A DNA stretch of 64,000 nt. Source: Trametes villosa. Lineage: Eukaryota; Basidiomycota; Agaricomycetes; Polyporales; Polyporaceae. The stretch covers positions 1,178,001 through 1,242,000 of the forward strand of contig PUDQ02000032.1 of assembly GCA_002964805.2 (NCBI GenBank), written 5' to 3'. Position 1 is the stretch's first letter. The number at the start of each line of letters is the position of its first letter. The notes below the pieces were generated by a model. The model searched no databases. It saw only the letters and a program-made list of their open reading frames with translations, and had not been told where the DNA came from. Position numbers and translations under genes: made by a program. Shown here one piece after another: positions 54,233 to 64,000 of this stretch.

Positions 54233-56362
54233 TCACCTACCCGCCCCCGCAAGCAGCCGCGCAGTCTTCAGCCGCTCCACTCCGACCGCGACGCACCCCC
54301 CGGGCACGACCGTCTCCGGCGTCTCCCAATCACGCACCGTCACCCGTGCACGGCACACGAACGTGCGGTGCTCCGCGCGCGCAAACAGGCGCAGCGGGAG
54401 CGGGACCCAGAAGTGCACGAGCCACGTGCAGGGCCCGTCCGGGTCGTCGCCCGCGCGCAGGAGCGGCGCGCGCGAGAGCGCGATGCCGTGCGCGGGGTCG
54501 AGCGTTGGCGGCGTTTCGGGTGCGGCGGAGGAGAGGGCGGAGGAGAGGCGGTGCCCGGTGTAGGTGGTTTGCCATTCGTACCTGGCGGGGCGGGTGGGTG
54601 AGGTGGGGTTGGGGGAAGAGGAGGAGGAGGGTGCGGAGAAGCGGGCGGGGTCGAAGGTGATGGGGTCTTCGCGCGGCTCGGAGGCGGTGTGGAAGGAGAT
54701 GGAGACGTCGTGGATGGCGTGGCGGGGGTAGAAGTACGAGGCGGGCTTCAGGTCGCGGACCTCCAGCGTGCCCTGCCACGCGTAAACGTCACTGTTCCCG
54801 CCGAAGTTAGCTAGCATGTCGAGAGTGAATGCAGAGGAGGTGGAGACGTACGTGTCTTGTCCGTCCCAGAGCGTCGTGTGCCGTGCGCCGGGCACGATGT
54901 CGACCGTGAACCGCTTCAGCACGCTCGGGGGATTCGGAAGGCTCAACTGCTTAGGGAGCGGCGTCGTCGTCTGCTTCGCGGCAGACCTCCCGCGCTCGCG
55001 CGTCTCCTGGTCGCGCGCCATGTCTAGCAGCACTTCCTCAAGCAAGCCGCTCGAGCCCGCGAGGTTCTCCTTCTCCTTGGACGCTCCCCTTCCCCGCGCG
55101 TTACCATCGTCTGCGCGCCGCTTGATCGAGGCGGGAAGCTGGAACGGCGCGAGCTTGAGCGCGGCTTCCGGAGTCGGGGGCGTTTGAAGCGCGAGGACGT
55201 CGCGGAACTGCGAGCGCGAGCCTGTGCGCACGTCGGGGCGCTGGCTCTCGTACAAGACCTCGGGTTCCGCGTCCGTGCTCAACTGAGGAGGAAACGGGAG
55301 TGCCTTGCTAGACCGCGAGGAACGGGTGGCGGCGGGCGTGAAGACAGGCTCAGACTCGCGCCGCGACCCCGTGCTGGTGGGAGGCTTGCGCGTAGTGGAG
55401 GGTGCCGTGGATGAGGGCCCCGAGAAAGTGATCTCGGGGGGCGCGGCGTTGGAAGGAAGGCTGAGCGCCGCTATCTCGGACGCGAGGTCTGTCCAGTGGT
55501 CCGTTGCGGGCGGGATGGCGCGCAGAGTGGGCGCGCGCTTGAGGCTCATCCTCGGCCTCTGCTTCGGTTGTTGCTGCTGCTCGTCTGCGACTGCGAACGT
55601 TACTGTCTTCTTCTGTGTCTGCGGCGCGTTCCGGGCGCGGGTGGTAGTGGCGGATGTGGATTGAGACGAAGACGCAAGCGCGGAAGCGGAAGAGGGGTTT
55701 ATACCTCGTCCAAGCACACTTTTGTTTCCAGCGGATTGTGAGCTTTCCTCAGGAAGGGGCGAGAAAGACGAGGGAGGCGGGGCACCGCGATTGTGCCCCG
55801 TTGTGGGCTTGAGCGCCGCTTTGGCACGCGTGTGGCTAAAGCGCGTCGACAAAAGGCCCTTGGTCTTCGCTTTCTGCTGCGCCGCGGGCTGCTTCAACGC
55901 ACTCTTGAGTGCCGGACCTGATGCGGACGGAGCGGCGCTTTGGGAGGGGCGGATGGTGCTCGTCGACGCGTCCGAGTCAAGCCGCTGGCGGGACGTCGCT
56001 CGCGCGAGGCGGGCGTTGTTCTCGTCCAGCGACGCCTCCAAGTAGTCGCGCTTCCTTCGCGTCCGCACAGGGTCTGGGAGGACGTGTCTCCCGTTCGCCG
56101 TCGTGTGCGTGTCCGACACGCGCCGCTCGAGTGGCTGCGGGCGCGAGATGACGGGGCGCGTGCTCGAGACGGGCGGAGCGGGGGCGGCGAGCTGGGCCTT
56201 GGGCTTGGAGAAGAGGCTGAGGAGCTTGCCGCTGACGGAGGTGCGCCGGCGGCGGGCGTGTGGGTCGGACGCTCCTGGGTCTGAGTGGGGGCGGGCGGGG
56301 AGGAGGGGGCGGGAGGAGGACGAGGGCTTGGCTGGGACGGGGGGAGGGTCGGAGGTCGACAT
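54233..56362 (-). CDS. Pro/Ser-rich protein of unknown function (709 aa)
   Basis: One long open frame on -. The frame is open up to 56776, but I start at ATG 56362 (MSTSDPPPVPAKPSSSSRP). The upstream translation is a Pro/His-rich string with UTR-like composition. The N-terminal two thirds is low-complexity and basic (RRRRTSVSGKLLSLF, GRGASKEKENLAG, Gln run QQQQ), so probably disordered. Two KKTVTF/KSALKQ-type motifs are seen. About 200 C-terminal residues look folded: VLKRFTVDIVPGARHTTLWD, TLDMLANFGGNSDVYAWQGT, LEVRDLKPASYFYPRH and CTWLVHFWVPLPLRLFARAE. I do not recognise the family. Mixed disorder plus a conserved-looking tail suggests a regulatory or scaffold protein; that is inference. Confidence 0.75.
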   Translation of the reverse strand: MSTSDPPPVPAKPSSSSRPLLPARPHSDPGASDPHARRRRTSVSGKLLSLFSKPKAQLAAPAPPVSSTRPVISRPQPLERRVSDTHTTANGRHVLPDPVRTRRKRDYLEASLDENNARLARATSRQRLDSDASTSTIRPSQSAAPSASGPALKSALKQPAAQQKAKTKGLLSTRFSHTRAKAALKPTTGHNRGAPPPSSFSPLPEESSQSAGNKSVLGRGINPSSASALASSSQSTSATTTRARNAPQTQKKTVTFAVADEQQQQPKQRPRMSLKRAPTLRAIPPATDHWTDLASEIAALSLPSNAAPPEITFSGPSSTAPSTTRKPPTSTGSRRESEPVFTPAATRSSRSSKALPFPPQLSTDAEPEVLYESQRPDVRTGSRSQFRDVLALQTPPTPEAALKLAPFQLPASIKRRADDGNARGRGASKEKENLAGSSGLLEEVLLDMARDQETRERGRSAAKQTTTPLPKQLSLPNPPSVLKRFTVDIVPGARHTTLWDGQDTYVSTSSAFTLDMLANFGGNSDVYAWQGTLEVRDLKPASYFYPRHAIHDVSISFHTASEPREDPITFDPARFSAPSSSSSPNPTSPTRPARYEWQTTYTGHRLSSALSSAAPETPPTLDPAHGIALSRAPLLRAGDDPDGPCTWLVHFWVPLPLRLFARAEHRTFVCRARVTVRDWETPETVVPGGCVAVGVERLKTARLLAGAGR

Positions 56363-58050
56363 CCGGGGCTGTCTAAGCGGGAGTGCGACGCAGTTGGGGT
56401 TGGAGGTAATAAGTGGGAAGGGAGCGGGGTCGTTCGGTAATGCTGGGTTGTGTCTCTGTCGCGTCAACGGGGGATAACGGGCGTGTAACGGCGAGCGGTG
56501 AAAGGGGAAAGACGGGGTAAGCGCGCGGAGGGCGAACGCTTTTATATCGTGCGGATGTGCTCGCGTGAAGAGGCGGGTGATGGGTGGCGGGGGATGGCCG
56601 TGGCTATAGGACAAAGAGGGCGGGACGGGGAGGCTCGATGCGGGGGACAATGGCGGGGGGCGCGCGTCCCGCAGCACCCGGGAGCCTTGCAACTTCGGGT
56701 GAAGAAGTGTCTGCTGTGTCGATCGTGTAGAGCGGCTGGACGGCGGTATGGCCGTCGTTGTCGTGGTCGTCTTCACACTTCGAGAATAGGTAAGCGACGT
56801 GAATGGGCTCGGAGCTTGGTGCGCTGTTAACTCACTGGCGTGCCGCTACACTGACGATGACACGACGCTTGAGGAAACTGGTTCGTCTAGATTATCGCTA
56901 CGAGTTCTTCGAGGTGTGGATCGGGCAGCTCACCGGCCCTTGCTCGTGTGCAAAACAACACGGCTGGACAGACGCCCCTCGCGCTCAGCAGCACTCGTCT
57001 CAGTGCGGAGGTGACATCTCGAGACCAAGCGGAGCCGTGCACATGGGGTCTCGCGACGGTCGATCCTAGCGCAGGACATGGCGACTCCAAGAGCCCTCCC
57101 GCCCTCGACTCAGCCGATGTATAGTGTGCCGGTGAGAGAGTGCCTGGTGATGGCACTTCAAATTCGCGTAAGTGAATCGGAGATGGGGGAGGGCTTATTT
57201 TCGTGGCTGTGTGAGTCGGGAGCAGAACGCGAGGCGGAGAGGGGAGGGCGTACCCTGAGGTAGGATTGACAATTCGTTCGCGTCTCCTGTAGTCTGTTCC
57301 GGGGACACTGAAAAGACAGGTCAAGTTAACTTGTGCAATGGACGATACTAAGATCTGAGTGGCGGCTGCGAGCGTGAACAAGGCACCAGCACACCGCGAC
57401 GTCCAAAGACCGCTAAAGCATTCAGATCGAAGTAGTATACTGCGTCAACAGTTCACAAAAACAGCCTAGGAGGATCATGCTCAGCAAGTTGTACACAATG
57501 TTGATGAACTCTTGAAATCCGGTGGGAAGTAGACGAGCGGGAAGACTCGGGAGTACGTCAACGTAACGGGTACTTACGCATATCATTCGAAAACTTGGCT
57601 TTACGGCCGCTCCATCTGCGAGAAAATTACGATTAATGAGAGAAGGCAGGGGGCCATCGAGGGGTTCCTCAAACTTCCGTTCAACGACGAGTAAAGCTGA
57701 GACAGATGGAGGGGGCCCGAGGATGGCGCTGCTCCGGCGCTCGGCAGGATTAGTTCCATTCTAAGGAGACTTACTCGGACGTGTAAGATCAGTTAGATCT
57801 GTCAATCAGAGCAAATCTAAGCAGATTAGACGCTACGAGTAAGCTGTCAAGCCGTCCTCGGCCTTCTCTCTCTCTCCTCGTCGTTCTCCTCGACGTCCTC
57901 TCGCTCTCTCCCCCTCGCTCGTTCGCCCGCCTTCTATCTTGCGCTCCTTGTTCTTGGCTACAACTTTGTTAGGGGATCTATTCTTTCTTCACTCTCGTTT
58001 CGTCCTCCGAACTCGGACCTCCGTTAGATATCGAACCGTTCCGAGGCAAG
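56363..58050. other. Divergent promoter region
   Basis: The flank between the divergently transcribed Pro/Ser-rich gene (-) and SH3 gene (+). Pyrimidine-rich tracts (TCTCTCTCTCTCCTCG near 57.87 kb, and CT-rich sequence to 58.0 kb) directly precede the SH3 gene, as is common for fungal core promoters. No gene I can support. Confidence 0.5.
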
Positions 58051-60039
58051 ATGGACGCGACCGAACTCGGAAGGTGGACGCGGTTCGCGGCCAAGGGTGG
58101 CATTGGGAAGTGCACGGCGTTGCAGGACTGCATAGCTGAGCAGGCAGAGGACTTGATGTTCATGAAGGTGTGTTCTTCGAGCACGTACACGCACCCCGGA
58201 GCTGACGGAACCCGTAGGACGACGAGATCACGGTGTTGATGCAGATACCCGGAAAACCAGACATATACCTCGTAAGTTCTCTCTCTTCGCGCACTTGTAG
58301 TCTGCTCACCTCGCGCAGGGTTACTGCGAAGGCGTGGTGGGCAACTTCCAGGCCGACGCCGTTCGTTTCCACGGCCGGCTCAAGAAACCCGTCCTCACAA
58401 AACGCCAGTCCGCGCTCTCGTCCCCTGTTTCCCGCCCCGGCTCCTCTCAGTCCGCATTCACTGTTGCAGCGCGCGACAATCCCTCCCCCGCCATCCCCAC
58501 CGCGCTCTCCTCGAGTTCTATCTCCGCCTTCTCCCCCACCGTCTCCCCGCAACCGGAGCGCTCCCTCAGCCACGCCTCCTCGTTTGCGACCACTGTCGAG
58601 TCCTCGGCACCTATTACGCCAGCGGATGATGATCTGAACAGCCCCACCATCGCGCCCCCAACTCCGGACAGCGACAGCGAAGTTAACGAACCTCCTGGCA
58701 TCCAGGCAGGTCAGCTCGCGAAGCTCCTCGCGACCGACAGTCCGCTCGACCCGCACTTCGACTCTTTCAATCACAGCTCCTCTCAGGACCGTGATTCGAG
58801 TATATACGACGACTCGGAGCCGAGTACGAGGATCTCCGTCGCTCTCTCCGATGGCGGTGCCGGCATTGGTCTCTCCCTACTGCAGAACTTCGCTGGTGGT
58901 GGAGATGACGACAGCGACAGCGATGATGACACCCAGTCCATCCGGAGAACGCTGTCCCCGGAGTCTACGGTGGAGGGCCCGCCGGACGCCGAGTCTCTGT
59001 ATTCGCAGTCCCCTCGGAGTGCTGTCCAGCCGCTCTCCCCGCGTGTAGACTCTCAGCCGCCGTTGTCTGCGCGGTCAGACTCTCACTACTCAAATTCCCC
59101 ACGAAGTGTGAACCAACCGCTATCGCCGCGGCTCGACCCGCAGCCCCCACTCTCCGCGCGCTCCGGCTCTCACTACTCACAGTCCCCGGAAAACGTGGTC
59201 CAGCCACTCTCTCCGCGGGGAGAGTCCCAAGTGAGTTTCTCGTAATTCCTGGTGCCGGCCCGTTCTGAATCTCACCACTCGCAGCCTCTCATCAACGCCT
59301 TCCAACCGCGCTCGGACTCCCCCGCGAGCCTCGTGCAACCTCCGCTCTCCGCGCGTTCCCAGTCGCAATACTCGCAGTCCCCGCGAAGCATCCAACCTCC
59401 ACTCTCCCCGCCGGCGGATTCTCCAGTAGGTCTCGTTCAGTCTCTCCTCACGCGATCTAAGTCTCACTCCTCTAGTCCCACGCGAACGCCGTCCAGCCTG
59501 CGCCCTCGGTGCGCTCCGACTCTCCCGCGAGTCTCCCGCCGCCCGAGCCGCCGCTCTCCGCGCGCTCCGGCTCGCAGTACTCGGACTCGCCCTCGAGCGG
59601 CGTGGTCCCGCTCCCGTCCGCGCACTCCGAGAGCGACTATGGCGGCGAAGATTGGGAGGGCGCAGACGATATTTACGACGACTATCGGTATTCAAGATAT
59701 TCGATGGCGTCGAAGATGTCGCGCTTCTCGAAGGGGAGCATGTACACCGTCGCGTCGACGTCTGAGGTCGTCCCGCCGATCCCGACTGAGCACTCGCGCC
59801 CGAGCCTGGACTCGCTGTCGCGTGACCACGTGCGCAAGGGCTCGAAGGAGGCGGCGCACTCGAAGCTGAGCACGTCTGTCTCCGCGGCTGACGACGACGA
59901 GACGATGAGCCGTCCGAGGGTGTGTCGTCGGCGAGGGCGTGTACATAGCCACACGAAATATATTTTTTCGGGCGAAGAGAGGAAGTGGCCATTGACATCG
60001 GTGGACTCTGGCTGTTCTGTGGTAGATGTTCTGTGGTAG
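58051..60039 (+). CDS. SH3-domain protein with repetitive tail (about 595 aa, 5 exons)
   Basis: Exons 58051-58167, 58218-58271, 58319-59230, 59285-59425 and 59476-60039. Residues about 23-80 form an SH3 domain: ALQDC (ALYDY position), EDLMFMKDDEITVLMQI, then GYCEGVVGNFQADAVRF. The second conserved Trp and the Pro of the NYV strand are replaced, so ligand binding may be atypical. The following 500 residues are Ser/Pro/Asp-rich with at least five units like PPLSARSxSHYSxSPRS. Each of exons 4 and 5 carries a unit, and introns 3 and 4 fall at equivalent places (PLINAFQ / SHANAVQ). SH3 proteins of this kind act as adaptors at the cell cortex (inference). The end is uncertain: after ETMSRPR the frame passes a GTGTGT donor-like site into sequence of different character, so more exons may follow. 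Confidence 0.8.
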
Positions 60040-60249
60040 CAGTTTTGTGCTGGCTGTTTCGTGCGTGGTAGTTGTGCTGTGGCCCGCGCCGGACTGGCAT
60101 TCCTCGTGCACACGCGCCGGCGCCTATTCGCTCGCGCCTTGGTCTCGACCGCCATGTCCTCCTGCACCGGGCTCGCTCTCTCGCTCCTGGCTCGCTCGAC
60201 CTGGCTGCTATGCTGCTCTGATCTCGCTGTGCGCTCTCTCTGTCTACAG

Positions 60250-61720
60250 GTCGCTGTTGCTTGTGCACCCTCGGACACGTCTCACGCCTCCGGCTCGTCT
60301 GCCCCTTCCGCGGCCTCTGCCTCGCACGCTCAAGCACAGGTGAGTCCGAGGGATCCACGCGCGAGCCGTTCCCGTCGAGATACGCACCGCCGCCTCGTCT
60401 CGCCAGCGCACCCCCAAGCACCCCCGACCGCCATCTGCGGGACAAGTGACCGGCCGGTCCCGCGACTACCCGGGCGCCGGCCGCGCAGGCGTCCTAGGTC
60501 CGGATACAAGGTCAGCACGCGAACGGAGCGGGTAGGTCGCAAACTCACTACTGTCCCCGCGAACCCGTAGCTCGCCCCGCACCCTCCGCCCGCCGCTGCG
60601 TCTGGGCTCGGAGCGCGCGACACCGCACGCGCGGGGTGGCCGCCGGCCACATATCAGTTCTGGACAAGGTCAGTACACGAACGGAGCACGCAAGTTGCAC
60701 TCACTCCCACTGCTGCCATCTCGCAGCCTGCCTGCCGCCCGCCGCGTCCTTTTGCGACGTGTCCACGCTGCGCACACGGGCCCCCAATGTCGTGCTCGCG
60801 CATGCCGACGAAGGCTGCCAGCGTAGATGCTCAGTGCGCGAACGAACCGAGTAGAGACTGACGTGCAGCCCGCGGCTCGATGCTGCGCCCTCCACGATGC
60901 CCCTATCCCACGCACGCGCTGCCGGTCGGCGCGTCCTCCGAGTGTGTGCTGGCCGCCGGCCATGCACACGTCTGTGCACCAGGTCAGTGTGCGAACGAAG
61001 AGGTCATGGAACGGACTAGGAACTGACCTCCGCCTGCGTGTCCCGACTCGCAGCGCGCCGCCCGCAGCGACGTACGGTCCCGGGTGCTCGCTCTCAGCCA
61101 CATCGAGCAAGTACGTCGACGCTGCCCATCCGCACGCGTGCGCAGGCGTTGGCCGCCGGCTATGTGTGCGACTACTATGAGGTCAGTCCGCGGACAAGTC
61201 AAGCTAACAAAGGAACTAACCATAGTACCCTCGCCTCCGTGCCGCACTCCGCCGCCCGCCGCCCTGTCGCCTGCCAGCGCATCCGTTCCGGGTTCCGTCG
61301 TCCACGCCTGCGGTGCGCTACGTAGCACACATGTTCGTAGAGTGCAAACGCTCGCGCATGCGAGTGATCGCCCCCGGTCGCGTCCGCGCAAGCGCAATAG
61401 ATCAGTGCGTGCACGACGTTTCGGAGGCGCTGAGGAGTTACTTATCGTCTTCTGTCGCCGCGCCCGCCGCCGTCGCTGCCTCGCAGCCTGCCACTCTCGG
61501 GATGCCCTCCCGACGGCCCTCCGCAACACCCAGTACCTCGTGCACACCCAGGCCGGCGACATCCCGGTGCGTGCGGGCAATCGACGTACACACTCATCTT
61601 CTTGTTTCTCAGGAGGTAGCTCGGGTTGCGAGCGCCGCCGCACCGCGAATGGCGAACTCGGTGGCGGGCGGCCTGTTCGTCTAACAGCCGCGCACTCTGT
61701 GCTCACCGACGCCCGCCTCG
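60250..61720 (+). repeat. Tandem array of exon-intron-like units, about 157-bp period
   Basis: A donor-like motif GTCAG(T/C)-N3-CGAACG recurs at 60511, 60669, 60828 (degenerate), 60983 and 61182, with weaker forms at about 61399 and 61568. Spacing is 158, 159, 155 and 199. Each is preceded by GCCGCCGGC(C/T)A-type sequence and followed, some 45-70 nt later, by a CAG/TAG after a pyrimidine run. One clean case is 61182-61225 (GTCAGT...GCTAAC...CATAG). The pieces between encode Pro/Ala-rich peptides such as VLAAGHAHV, ALAAGYVCDYYE. They may be repeated 3' exons of the SH3 gene or a decayed remnant of such; no single frame through all of them is clear. Confidence 0.5.
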
Positions 61721-63259
61721 ATGTTCGTCAGTAGCAGTAGCAGCGATGTGCGGTGGTTGTGTTTGGTGGCCGCCGGCGGCATGCTGCTGGCACGTCCAAG
61801 TCATCAGCGGCGATCTGGCTCTGATGTTGCGGTGGCTTACCGTTAGGTCCCGTGAACACCTCGCACCGATCCCTCGAGTTACGGAGTTGAAGTGGGGTGT
61901 TCTGAGCCTTGTCTGACCGACGTCCGAGTTCGCCCCTACCCTCCAGCCACGCACGGTGGCTGTCCGGCATGTACTAGTAGTTGAGGATTCCGCTCCCGAT
62001 GTCGCCTGCGCACGGGGTTCACGAGGTTTGCGGGAAGGGTATGCTGGCATGCATGGACGGGTGGGGCGCGGTCTGCGAGCATGAGTGTGCATGACTGCTG
62101 TGAAGATCGGTGTATGGTGCCGTTGTCGGATGTGGCGGGGACGTGTCAGGGGGCGTTCTGCTGGGCACAACGGAGGGTTGTTGAAGGGGTTGTCGGCGTG
62201 CATGAAAGAAGGCCATGCAGGGAAGTCGTCCCCATCCGGAGGCTCTGACAAATTGTTGTGCACAAGGCGCTGTGTACGAGAGTTTCGGAGGTGAAAACTC
62301 CGTTGTGCAGCAAATATATCTTGTAATCTCCGGGAAGAGCGGCACCGTCGCGTAGCTCTTCCCGCTCAGGGATATCCGGCTTATCTCTGCTCCAGACGTG
62401 TTCTTGTGCCGTCCGAGTCAGTCTGCAGTGCAAATTAACGGATAGCGATTGGCTTATACGCAATTGAGAGCTAGAGGAGTAATCCACGTTCACATTACTG
62501 CGTCTGCAGCCTGGGCAAGACGGGGCCAGACATTTGGGACAAGGTTGGCCGGGACAAGCAGGATGCCTGCATAGCCCATCCATCCTTTCCCCGTGCGCCC
62601 GGCCGGAGACCCGAAGACCGCCGTATCCGTACCAAACAACCCGCTGGGAAAATGTCGAAAACGTACGAATGCTTGGAGGTGAGTGTGGGGGCCCAGCAAG
62701 ACCGCCGCCCGCTGGAAGCGGCTCATCTCGCGGTACGGCGGTTGCGGCAGGCAACGGCGGCGACCCGGCCACCGCCCTCGCTACTCACACCTTGATTAAG
62801 CTTCCTTTCCGACACTTTTATGCATTTAGCTGTGCGTGGGTGCGGGACGGTAGAAGGCAAGCGACTCAAATCAGCCGCCGCAGTCGCCCGGGCATCGATC
62901 CTGCAGGCTTCGGCGCTAACATCCCAAATGTGGAATGTGGTGTGGTTCGCAGGCGCCGACTCGCGTGGTGGGCCTGCTCGTCGGCATTCGCACCTCTCTC
63001 CCACTCACTCTACCTTGCGCTGCAGTCTGGTCTCTGGCAGCATCTGAAATCGCATTTCAAGGTCTAAAAACTGAACGAATACGAAGAAGAGCACCAGTCA
63101 CCGCTGCTTGCATCACAACTCGGGCTCGCTACTCCTGGCAGCCCGTGTCTGTCTCGATCTCCGACTCTGCCGCCCTGTCATCCGACACAACCTCGCTTAT
63201 CTCGACCTCGGCTACCTCTGCACCACCCACCCCTCGAAAGGCCGCCGTACAAATGATCG
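61720..63259. other. Gene-poor interval
   Basis: A minus-strand frame of 78 aa at 62490-62726 (GWMGYAGILLVPANLVP in the middle) looks hydrophobic but has no recognisable domain. No repeats or RNA genes are seen. Confidence 0.4.
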
Positions 63260-63927
63260 TCAAGAGGATCCGGTCGCGCACGGCAACGCCAGCGGCAGAG
63301 GCTGCAGCCGGAGCGGTCCAGCGTCCTCTTCGTCATCCGAGTCGCAAACGAACTTTGCGCTCTTCGGCCCGTCCTTCGGGTGGCGCAGAGGCCCGCCCTC
63401 AGGCATCGTCTTCCACCGGTAGCGTGACCGTCCGATGTCGTTCCGCCCGCCGGACAGTTTCCGGTGGACGAAGTTCTTGCCCGGGGCAACGAGCGTGGGA
63501 TCGAGCGCGGCGTTGAGCTTGTCGAGGTCAGTTGCAGGGACGAACTTGATCTCATCGTTCTTCCAGAGCGCCAGGAGCTTCTCCAGGACCTTGCAGCCAC
63601 CGACATAGCTGAGGTTTCGGAACGGGATCGAGTCCGGCCACCCCTCGATCTTGTAGCCGTAGTAGATGACACACGTCTCGGCATAGTCCTCGATGGCGTA
63701 CCACAGGCCGGCGTAGGGATCCCCGGTGACGGCACCTTCGGACCAGGTAAGCACCATTCGGCTGAGCTGAGAATACGCGCAGGCTTACCAAACTTCCCGT
63801 CAATCACGTCCCGCGTCTTGGTCCGCAATCTCGTGCGCCTGCTCGGACGCTTCGCGGTGGCAGACTGTGGCGCAGCGGCGGCCATTACATCGACGCGTGC
63901 ACGAGAGGTCTTGACAGTTTTTGGCAT
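63260..63927 (-). CDS. Conserved-looking protein of unknown function (204 aa, 2 exons)
   Basis: Exons (on -) 63927-63789 and 63735-63260. The 53-nt intron (GTAAGC...CGAAG) joins DGKFG to AVTGDPYAGLWYAIEDYAE; other acceptors nearby break the frame. The N-terminus is basic (AKRPSRRTRLRTKTRDVIDG). The body has ETCVIYYGYKIEGWPDSIPF, then RNLSYVGGCKVLEKLLALW, then FVHRKLSGGRNDIGRSRYRW. The acidic tail is CDSDDEEDAGP. The body is rich in aromatic residues and reads like a real folded domain. I do not recognise a named family. Basic head, folded middle and acidic tail would suit a chromatin or nucleic-acid-linked protein, but this is only a guess. Confidence 0.75.
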
Positions 63928-64000
63928 AGTAAGGCGGCGACGCGGGAGACTGGTCCGGATGACGTGCAGTGGCGGAGGAGGTGGGCGAAGACGGGCAAGT

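Noticed and set aside
54330..54779. 149-aa frame on - inside the Pro/Ser-rich gene
   Set aside because: A shadow frame of the 709-aa coding sequence with Arg/Pro/His-rich composition.
62490..62726. 78-aa hydrophobic frame on -
   Set aside because: No start context, splice sites or family that I can support.
1..64000. CRISPR arrays, bacterial-type promoters, operons
   Set aside because: No regularly spaced identical repeats with unique spacers; gene structure is clearly eukaryotic with spliceosomal introns.

Overview
The window looks like nuclear DNA of a filamentous basidiomycete. It is most likely an Agaricomycete, and a polypore-type wood decayer would fit, but I cannot name the species. 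It is GC-rich. Every convincing gene is cut by short introns (47-78 nt, one ambiguous at 114 nt) with GT(A/G)NG(T/C) donors and pyrimidine-rich AG acceptors. There are no operons or Shine-Dalgarno sites.

Left and middle part (about 3.2-45.8 kb). This is a tandem array of eight F-box/leucine-rich-repeat-like genes: seven on + (starting at 3232, 8776, 14466, 18919, 22501, 28053, 35257) and one on - (45237..43936). I rebuilt all eight across introns and all give open frames of 376-420 aa. Each has an N-terminal F-box (L-P-x-E-I/L, then L-T-C-R-x-W-R), a middle region, a separate 67-76 nt mini-exon and a last exon with a conserved CARYI/Y-D-A-L-P core. Three subgroups are visible: founder-type (1, 2), 'W' type with an extra 27-30 nt first exon (3, 5, 7) and 'C' type (4, 6, 8). 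W and C genes alternate. The DNA behind the W genes and behind the C genes is also repeated, so the array seems to have grown by duplication of a multi-gene block. One block is inverted, and two decayed C-type fragments remain (about 16.7-16.95 kb and 45.5-45.8 kb). Between the genes lie decayed multicopy repeats, called here R, S and T, and one 1.14 kb element with perfect 30-bp terminal inverted repeats (30302-31437).

Hidden inside a 2.2-kb tandem duplication (39.5-43.7 kb) are two very small, three-exon metallothionein genes on - (39899-40132 and 42103-42350). They encode 34-aa proteins with the fungal seven-cysteine pattern C-x4-C-x-C-x3-C-x-C-x4-C-x-C. Each has a TATA-like box and an array of about 16-bp iterated promoter elements. 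Their first intron is also an in-frame open reading frame for a hydrophobic 26-28 aa peptide, which makes this the most interesting locus in the window.

Right part (50.7-64 kb). This looks more conserved: a sphinganine C4-hydroxylase (SUR2 type, phytosphingosine synthesis in the ER), a long Pro/Ser-rich protein of unknown function on -, an SH3-domain protein with a repetitive low-complexity tail followed by a tandem array of exon-like 157-bp units, and a conserved-looking two-exon protein of unknown function at the right end.

The F-box proteins would act as substrate receptors of SCF ubiquitin ligases. The metallothioneins would buffer Cu/Cd/Zn. The hydroxylase belongs to housekeeping sphingolipid synthesis. 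There is no sign of one shared pathway. About half of the window is gene-poor repeat or decayed sequence. I found no tRNA, rRNA or CRISPR.
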